From UBA1858 sp965658595 (lineage in GTDB: Bacteria > Pseudomonadota > Gammaproteobacteria > UBA4575): 17,902 nt of DNA. The stretch is from contig CBFHSW010000086.1 of NCBI GenBank assembly GCA_965658595.1, positions 1 to 17,902 of the forward strand, written 5' to 3'. The notes under the pieces were generated by a model. It saw nothing but the letters and a program-made list of their open reading frames with translations, did not search any database and was not told where the DNA came from. Positions 13,713 through 17,902 of this stretch are shown one piece after another (the stretch's first letter is position 1; each line of letters begins with the position of its first letter). Both the position numbers and the translations under genes were made by a program.

Positions 13713-16541
13713 TCATTCTTGCCAATGTGATTTTCTGCACATACCCTCATAATCACAATATTTACAACTGTCTTTGTCGCCATTGGCTGGCAATAGACTC
13801 TGATCTTTAATTTCATGGTAAAGCAAGCTTAGCCTATCGCTATGTTGTTGTTTGAGCTGTTCGAGATTTTCTCCTTTAATGATCACTTTGGATTTCACCT
13901 TATCACGATCACCTAATGGCAGATATTCGACTTGAGATATTTGAGATTTCAATAAAGCATAAAAAGGGAGTTGCACAGCCTCTCCATTTTCGACGCTTTT
14001 ACCGGATGCGATAGTGCTGCCCGTTTTATAATCAATGACGCCCAGTTGACGTCCATCTTGATCTATTCTATCTATCTGCCCTTGTAATAAATATTCATCT
14101 GAAATGCTTTTTTCACACCAAATTTCACCTTGTATCGCCTGCCAATCTTGATGTTTTTCTTCAGCCCAGCTGACATAGTATGGAATTGTAGCTAACCATT
14201 TTTGCAACCAACCTTGAATGCTCGTAGAGGTAAAATTGGTTCGGTTGAATTGTTGAATACTGATGGTTTCTAATAATTCACAGAGTTGTTTGTGTGTCTG
14301 ATCAGAAAAGCGTGCAGCATTATTATCAAAATGAAATTCTTTTAAACAGCTATGCACTAGTTGACCATAATCAGAGGCTTGCAGGTCATCACTGATTGAC
14401 TGAGTCCTTAATTCTAATATGTATTTTGCGAAAAATTGATATGGGCAGTCTAATAAGCTTTGGTATTTGGTTGATGATATATTGTGACTCAATAGATGTG
14501 CGCTATCCTTCACATGAGGTGGGACTGACGGATCAGAATATGAGTGCTGTTGATAAATGAGTTGCTCTGCTATTTGATAATCTAGATCAGAGTTGATAAT
14601 GGTTTTTTGATAACTATGATGATTGAAATATTCGATCATGGTCACCCATGGGCTTAGACTTTGTTGTTCACCATTTTGTTCTATCTCTGCGCTCATCATG
14701 AGTGATTGACAAGATTCCACCAGTTGTCTGACGCGAACAAAAGTAATAGCATGATGTTCACGAGTGGGAGATAAGTTTAATCCATAGCGAACTTTTTCAT
14801 TGAAAAAGGTGCGTTGTGTATTCACTGACTGTAAACGTCGCTCCTCTACACCTGCTAGAATTATATGATTCAACTGAATGTCATCAATATGTTCAAAACC
14901 ACAGACAGTGACTTGCTCATCTATCATGTCAGAAATAAAGTAATTTTTTTCGAATATGTTTTTTAACCATTGGCGCCACTCAGACCAATTTATGCGTAAA
15001 CCGCTAGCTTGAATAAAATTGTTTGACTGTATCAATGTATCAAGCAGCTGTACTCCAGCAGCGTCATTAGATAGCTTATTTTCTATTCCTAACTCTTCTA
15101 ATAAAGTGAATAAGCTCATATTGAATTTATGCAAACTTTGCTCGCCTTTTGCACGCATAGTTTGCAGTGCTTGGCTTGCAATGGCTAAATTATCTAGACA
15201 TTGTATGAGCTCATTAGGCAACTCCTGAGAATCAAAGCAGTCTTTAGCAAGCTGGCGGAATGTCCCAAGTGTGTCACTACTGAGATTGTTCCTGTCGCTC
15301 AGGAAATGCTTGAATATATAATATTGATCACGATACGCGGCATCACGAGATAAAAAAGGTGATCCTAATAAGGTCAATAAACTGCCTTTATTAAAATTTC
15401 TCTCTATAGCATCAAGTAATATTTCAATACAGGTAGCCGCGCTAGTAGTAGAGAACGACCAGCCTCCTAAATCTTTTGGGAAAATGCCTTCTTCTTCTAA
15501 TACTGCACGTATGCGGCGTATTAACAAACGATCATTCGCTACGATGCCAATGCCTTGTCTGCCCTCTAAACACCAGCTCTTGACTTGCATGCAAACCGCA
15601 CGCACATGGGTTTCATTATCATGACAGGTATAGAGAGATAATTTGTCGAACATGCTCCCATTCGGAAATTCTTGGGAGAGTGTATGGATTCGTTGTGGCA
15701 GATCTGTGGACTCATCAAAGATGATATCCAGAGGCGAATACTTATGGCTATGGTCCGTATTTGTATGACCCAGCAACTTAGCATGTGGATGATGCTTGCA
15801 AGTGAGAGATGATGTCGCTATCTCAGGATAGAAAATTTGCAGTACTTTGTGCTGATGAATGTATTGCAAAAACTTGATTTCACATGCGTGAAAACGATGA
15901 TGGTTAACAACATAATAAGCACTTTTCTGTGTGGCTGGTAATTGACTGAGAGTGGTTACGTAATGCTCTATTGGATCACAACTTGTGCGTGCTTGGATCT
16001 GCTCTCGATAAGCTAACCAAAGGTTATAAAGAATTTCACTTTCACGTGATATGTGATGTAAAGATTGTGCTTGCTTGGCATGTTCTGTGTTGACACCATA
16101 GCCTGAATTGAGGGCAGCTTCGAATGCCTCGAGGCTATTATTTAAGGGGACCTGAGCCAAAGTGCACTCATTGAAAAGTTTGACTAGTTCATTAGCCATG
16201 CTCCAAATGTTATGGGTTTTGAAAAAATTTCGATTTTCACGCAAAGCTTCGACTAGGATAAGATTTTTTTCTGTCTCGCTGATAATCGCGGCAGATGATT
16301 GACGCTGCTGCCAGGCCCAGTCATTTAAAGTGATAATTTCTGGCAATGCCATAGCATGTATACCATGCTGTTGGGCTTGCTTAATGAGAGTTTTTTGAAG
16401 ACTATTGATGTGACTGCGAGCATTGCACCAAACGGTGATTTGATCTAATTCAGTTGGGTAATGAGTGAGAATGTGTTGGCTTAACGCTTCCCCTACATCA
16501 TCATCATGGTGGATAAAATGGAAGGGGAGTGTGATATCCAA
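13713..16541 (-). CDS. AddB-like PD-(D/E)XK nuclease, Fe-S type (probable DNA repair protein)
   Basis: A 942-residue protein like the AddB/RexB half of helicase-nuclease complexes that process double-strand breaks for recombination; it resembles the TIGR03623 family. The first 600 or so residues are a degenerate UvrD-like fold without a recognisable Walker A. The C-terminal nuclease has YGQLVHSCL, then GQIDRID (D824), VIDYKTG (D837, K839) and AVQLPFYALL. Four cysteines fit the AddB iron-sulfur staple: C699 (LLDCPYQFF) and C926-x2-C929-x5-C935. The start appears to be TTG at 16541 with no good ribosome binding site, and the next in-frame ATG would remove 43 residues. It lies 25 bp after fdxA. 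The AddA-like helicase gene that usually accompanies it is not next to it. Confidence 0.85.
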   Translation of the reverse strand: MDITLPFHFIHHDDDVGEALSQHILTHYPTELDQITVWCNARSHINSLQKTLIKQAQQHGIHAMALPEIITLNDWAWQQRQSSAAIISETEKNLILVEALRENRNFFKTHNIWSMANELVKLFNECTLAQVPLNNSLEAFEAALNSGYGVNTEHAKQAQSLHHISRESEILYNLWLAYREQIQARTSCDPIEHYVTTLSQLPATQKSAYYVVNHHRFHACEIKFLQYIHQHKVLQIFYPEIATSSLTCKHHPHAKLLGHTNTDHSHKYSPLDIIFDESTDLPQRIHTLSQEFPNGSMFDKLSLYTCHDNETHVRAVCMQVKSWCLEGRQGIGIVANDRLLIRRIRAVLEEEGIFPKDLGGWSFSTTSAATCIEILLDAIERNFNKGSLLTLLGSPFLSRDAAYRDQYYIFKHFLSDRNNLSSDTLGTFRQLAKDCFDSQELPNELIQCLDNLAIASQALQTMRAKGEQSLHKFNMSLFTLLEELGIENKLSNDAAGVQLLDTLIQSNNFIQASGLRINWSEWRQWLKNIFEKNYFISDMIDEQVTVCGFEHIDDIQLNHIILAGVEERRLQSVNTQRTFFNEKVRYGLNLSPTREHHAITFVRVRQLVESCQSLMMSAEIEQNGEQQSLSPWVTMIEYFNHHSYQKTIINSDLDYQIAEQLIYQQHSYSDPSVPPHVKDSAHLLSHNISSTKYQSLLDCPYQFFAKYILELRTQSISDDLQASDYGQLVHSCLKEFHFDNNAARFSDQTHKQLCELLETISIQQFNRTNFTSTSIQGWLQKWLATIPYYVSWAEEKHQDWQAIQGEIWCEKSISDEYLLQGQIDRIDQDGRQLGVIDYKTGSTIASGKSVENGEAVQLPFYALLKSQISQVEYLPLGDRDKVKSKVIIKGENLEQLKQQHSDRLSLLYHEIKDQSLLPANGDKDSCKYCDYEGMCRKSHWQE

Positions 16542-16566
16542 GATCTAGCTTATTTAGAAACGGATG

Positions 16567-16890
16567 TTAACGATCAAGATATTGACGTTTATCTTTTACT
16601 TCTTCCCATTCTGCGGCATCATCAGGCGGATCTTTTCGAACGGTAAGAACGGGCCATTGGGTAGAGAGTTCTTCATTAATTTCTAGGAACTCTGTTTGAT
16701 CCTCAGGAAGATCATCCTCTGATAAAATCGCATCCACTGGACATTCTGGCTCACACATGGCGCAATCGATACACTCTTCAGGGTTGATTACTAAAAAGTT
16801 TGGGCCCTCATGAAAGCAGTCTACAGGGCAAACTTCGACGCAGTCCGTATATTTGCATTTAATGCATGATTCAGTCACCACAAAGGTCAT
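16567..16890 (-). CDS. fdxA: 7Fe-8S ferredoxin FdxA
   Basis: A 107-residue ferredoxin with one 3Fe-4S and one 4Fe-4S cluster, a small cytoplasmic electron carrier. The Cys pattern is C9-x2-C12-x4-C17-x3-C21-P, an extra C25, and C40-x2-C43-x2-C46-x3-C50-P. This matches the Azotobacter FdI type, in which C9, C17 and C50 bind the 3Fe cluster and C21, C40, C43 and C46 the 4Fe cluster. The acidic C-terminal half and the KDPPDDAAEW segment are typical of FdxA. GGAG lies shortly before the ATG. A functional link to the following Fe-S nuclease is not implied by the sequence. Confidence 0.95.
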   Translation of the reverse strand: MTFVVTESCIKCKYTDCVEVCPVDCFHEGPNFLVINPEECIDCAMCEPECPVDAILSEDDLPEDQTEFLEINEELSTQWPVLTVRKDPPDDAAEWEEVKDKRQYLDR

Positions 16891-16928
16891 ATCAACTCCA
16901 CATACTGTATTTCGAATAAGTTAAGGCA

Positions 16929-16934
16929 ATTATA
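16929..16934 (-). promoter_or_regulatory. Probable -10 box of fdxA
   Basis: A perfect TATAAT on the minus strand lies 38 bp before the fdxA start, in the 100-bp gap after the preceding gene. No clear -35 is seen at 16-18 nt. Confidence 0.35.
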
Positions 16935-16990
16935 ACTAAAAGTACTCATGATGCATGCCCAGAATAAAGATAAATGGACATTTGTGTATT

Positions 16991-17413
16991 CTACAGCATG
17001 AGGTTTGTAGAGCGTTCGTAGTGTGTTATTAGGTGATCTTTTAACCAATCTATATTGAGATTACTGTCCTCATCAAGGTTTTTTTGCGTTCGGTTGAGGC
17101 CATCTTGGTATGCGCGGGTAAAATCTTCATCATTACTATCTTTCCAGTTGTCTGTCTGGATGAGTATAGAAGTAGATTCACGTCTAAAAATTTCTTCAAA
17201 AGTAGCATCCACAAGCAACGCTTGTTGCTGGGTTTTGTTCAAGCCCAGATAACTAGCGTAAGCCTCACATATGCTGATTATACTGGCTGTCACATATTTG
17301 CTCTCATGTAGTGCTGTCGGTACTGTGCCAAGTTCATCCTTGAGTGGATCAAAGCAATTTGAAAAAGTTTTTTGTAAAGTGTTTTTGCAGCGGCCAAATT
17401 TAAAATTAAACAT
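16991..17413 (-). CDS. Hypothetical protein, 140 residues
   Basis: Not recognised. From the ATG at 17413 the product starts MFNFKFGRCKNTLQ and is soluble, mainly helical and acidic towards the end, with no signal peptide or membrane segment. A GTG at 17461 would add 16 residues, but that start would lie only 15 bp from the divergent phosphatase gene. Neither start has a ribosome binding site; I prefer the ATG. The middle (HESKYVTASIISICEAYASYLGLNKTQQQALLVDATFEEIF) looks like a compact helical bundle. Its stop lies 100 bp before fdxA. The frame is longer and less biased than its shadows on the other strand, which supports it as real. Confidence 0.6.
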   Translation of the reverse strand: MFNFKFGRCKNTLQKTFSNCFDPLKDELGTVPTALHESKYVTASIISICEAYASYLGLNKTQQQALLVDATFEEIFRRESTSILIQTDNWKDSNDEDFTRAYQDGLNRTQKNLDEDSNLNIDWLKDHLITHYERSTNLML

Positions 17414-17476
17414 AATGTATGATGATGTATTGAGGTTTTGTAAACAGCTTACACCAAGCACGGCAAATAAAAAATA

Positions 17477-17902
17477 ATGAATGCGAACTCACTAGTAGTC
17501 TTTACTGATTTGGATGGTTCTCTCTTGGATCATTATGATTACAATCATGTAGCGGCGGATCCTATGCTAGAGCAACTGCGATCCTGCAATATTCCTGTTA
17601 TCCCTTGTACCAGTAAGACCCGGTTAGAATGTGAGAGTTTGCGTGCTGAGTTGAAGAATACCAATGCATTCATTATAGAAAACGGTGCGGCCATTTTCAT
17701 TCCACATACAGATGTTGCACAAGCCCCTGCTGGATGTCATTCAGATGGACAGTTCTACATAAAAAACATGGTGCCTGAGAAGTCACATTGGTATCCTTTG
17801 TTGGAAAGATTACAAACACATTACGGTGACGATTTTATTACCTTTGATGAAGTAGGTATTGAAGGTGTAATGAAAATGACAGGTCTCAGCCATGAGCAGG
17901 CA
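17477..17902 (+). CDS. Mannosyl-3-phosphoglycerate phosphatase, 5' part
   Basis: The first 142 codons of a HAD-superfamily IIB phosphatase; the rest lies beyond the window. Motif I is FTDLDGSLLD (9-18; D11 nucleophile, D13 acid/base), followed by HYDY. Motif II lies in CTSKTRLE (44-51). FIIENGAAIFIP is also typical of MpgP/YedP. The enzyme removes phosphate from mannosyl-3-phosphoglycerate, giving the compatible solute mannosylglycerate, or acts on a glucosyl analogue. The start ATG at 17477 is the only fitting one; it has no clear ribosome binding site. The partner synthase gene would be expected downstream. Confidence 0.85.
   Translation, partial: MNANSLVVFTDLDGSLLDHYDYNHVAADPMLEQLRSCNIPVIPCTSKTRLECESLRAELKNTNAFIIENGAAIFIPHTDVAQAPAGCHSDGQFYIKNMVPEKSHWYPLLERLQTHYGDDFITFDEVGIEGVMKMTGLSHEQA

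Noticed and set aside
17084..17311. Plus-strand frames opposite the hypothetical protein at 16991-17413
   Set aside because: They overlap each other and the minus-strand gene, lack ribosome binding sites and resemble nothing.

Overview
The window reads as a chromosomal segment of an AT-leaning gammaproteobacterium. Class I IlvC, BepA, RF3, RimI, a DUF2970 protein and the gene order ilvH-ilvC-psd-pssA-leuA all fit that group. A Tat-exported SoxY, SoxZ and a TusA-type sulfur carrier suggest inorganic sulfur metabolism, though no soxAX, soxB or soxCD is in view. A mannosyl-3-phosphoglycerate phosphatase gene at the right edge hints at compatible-solute synthesis and some salt tolerance. No mobile element, CRISPR array, tRNA or rRNA was seen.

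Left part (1-4634, all minus strand). A small secreted His/Cys protein and a ZnuD-like TonB-dependent receptor (cut by the left edge) form an operon. A 23-bp Zur-type operator lies over its promoter, so this is a zinc-scavenging unit. A 375-bp non-coding gap follows, then soxY-soxZ with their own promoter, then bepA, a periplasmic metalloprotease with a TPR tail.

Middle (4635-13611, all plus strand). A divergent intergenic region leads to tusA, which ends at a strong intrinsic terminator. Next comes a branched-chain amino-acid and phospholipid block: ilvH, ilvC, terminator-like hairpin, psd-like gene, pssA, a 431-bp leader region, leuA. Two things are unusual here. The acetolactate synthase large subunit gene is not upstream of ilvH. 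The psd-like protein has Ala-Cys where the pyruvoyl-forming Gly-Ser should be. The leuA leader carries a good sigma70-like promoter followed at once by a foldable segment of about 100 nt and a leucine-rich small reading frame. After leuA come a family 4 uracil-DNA glycosylase, rimI, prfC and a small DUF2970 membrane protein.

Right part (13612-17902). On the minus strand, a 7Fe ferredoxin gene (fdxA) is followed by an AddB-like nuclease gene with a TTG start and no AddA partner in view. Upstream of these lies a small unrecognised protein, divergent from the 5' part of a mannosyl-3-phosphoglycerate phosphatase gene that runs off the window.

No wholly new system is evident. The best leads are the leuA leader RNA, the Ser-to-Cys psd homologue, the Zur-controlled zinc operon, and the two orphaned partners (ilvH without ilvB, addB-like without addA).
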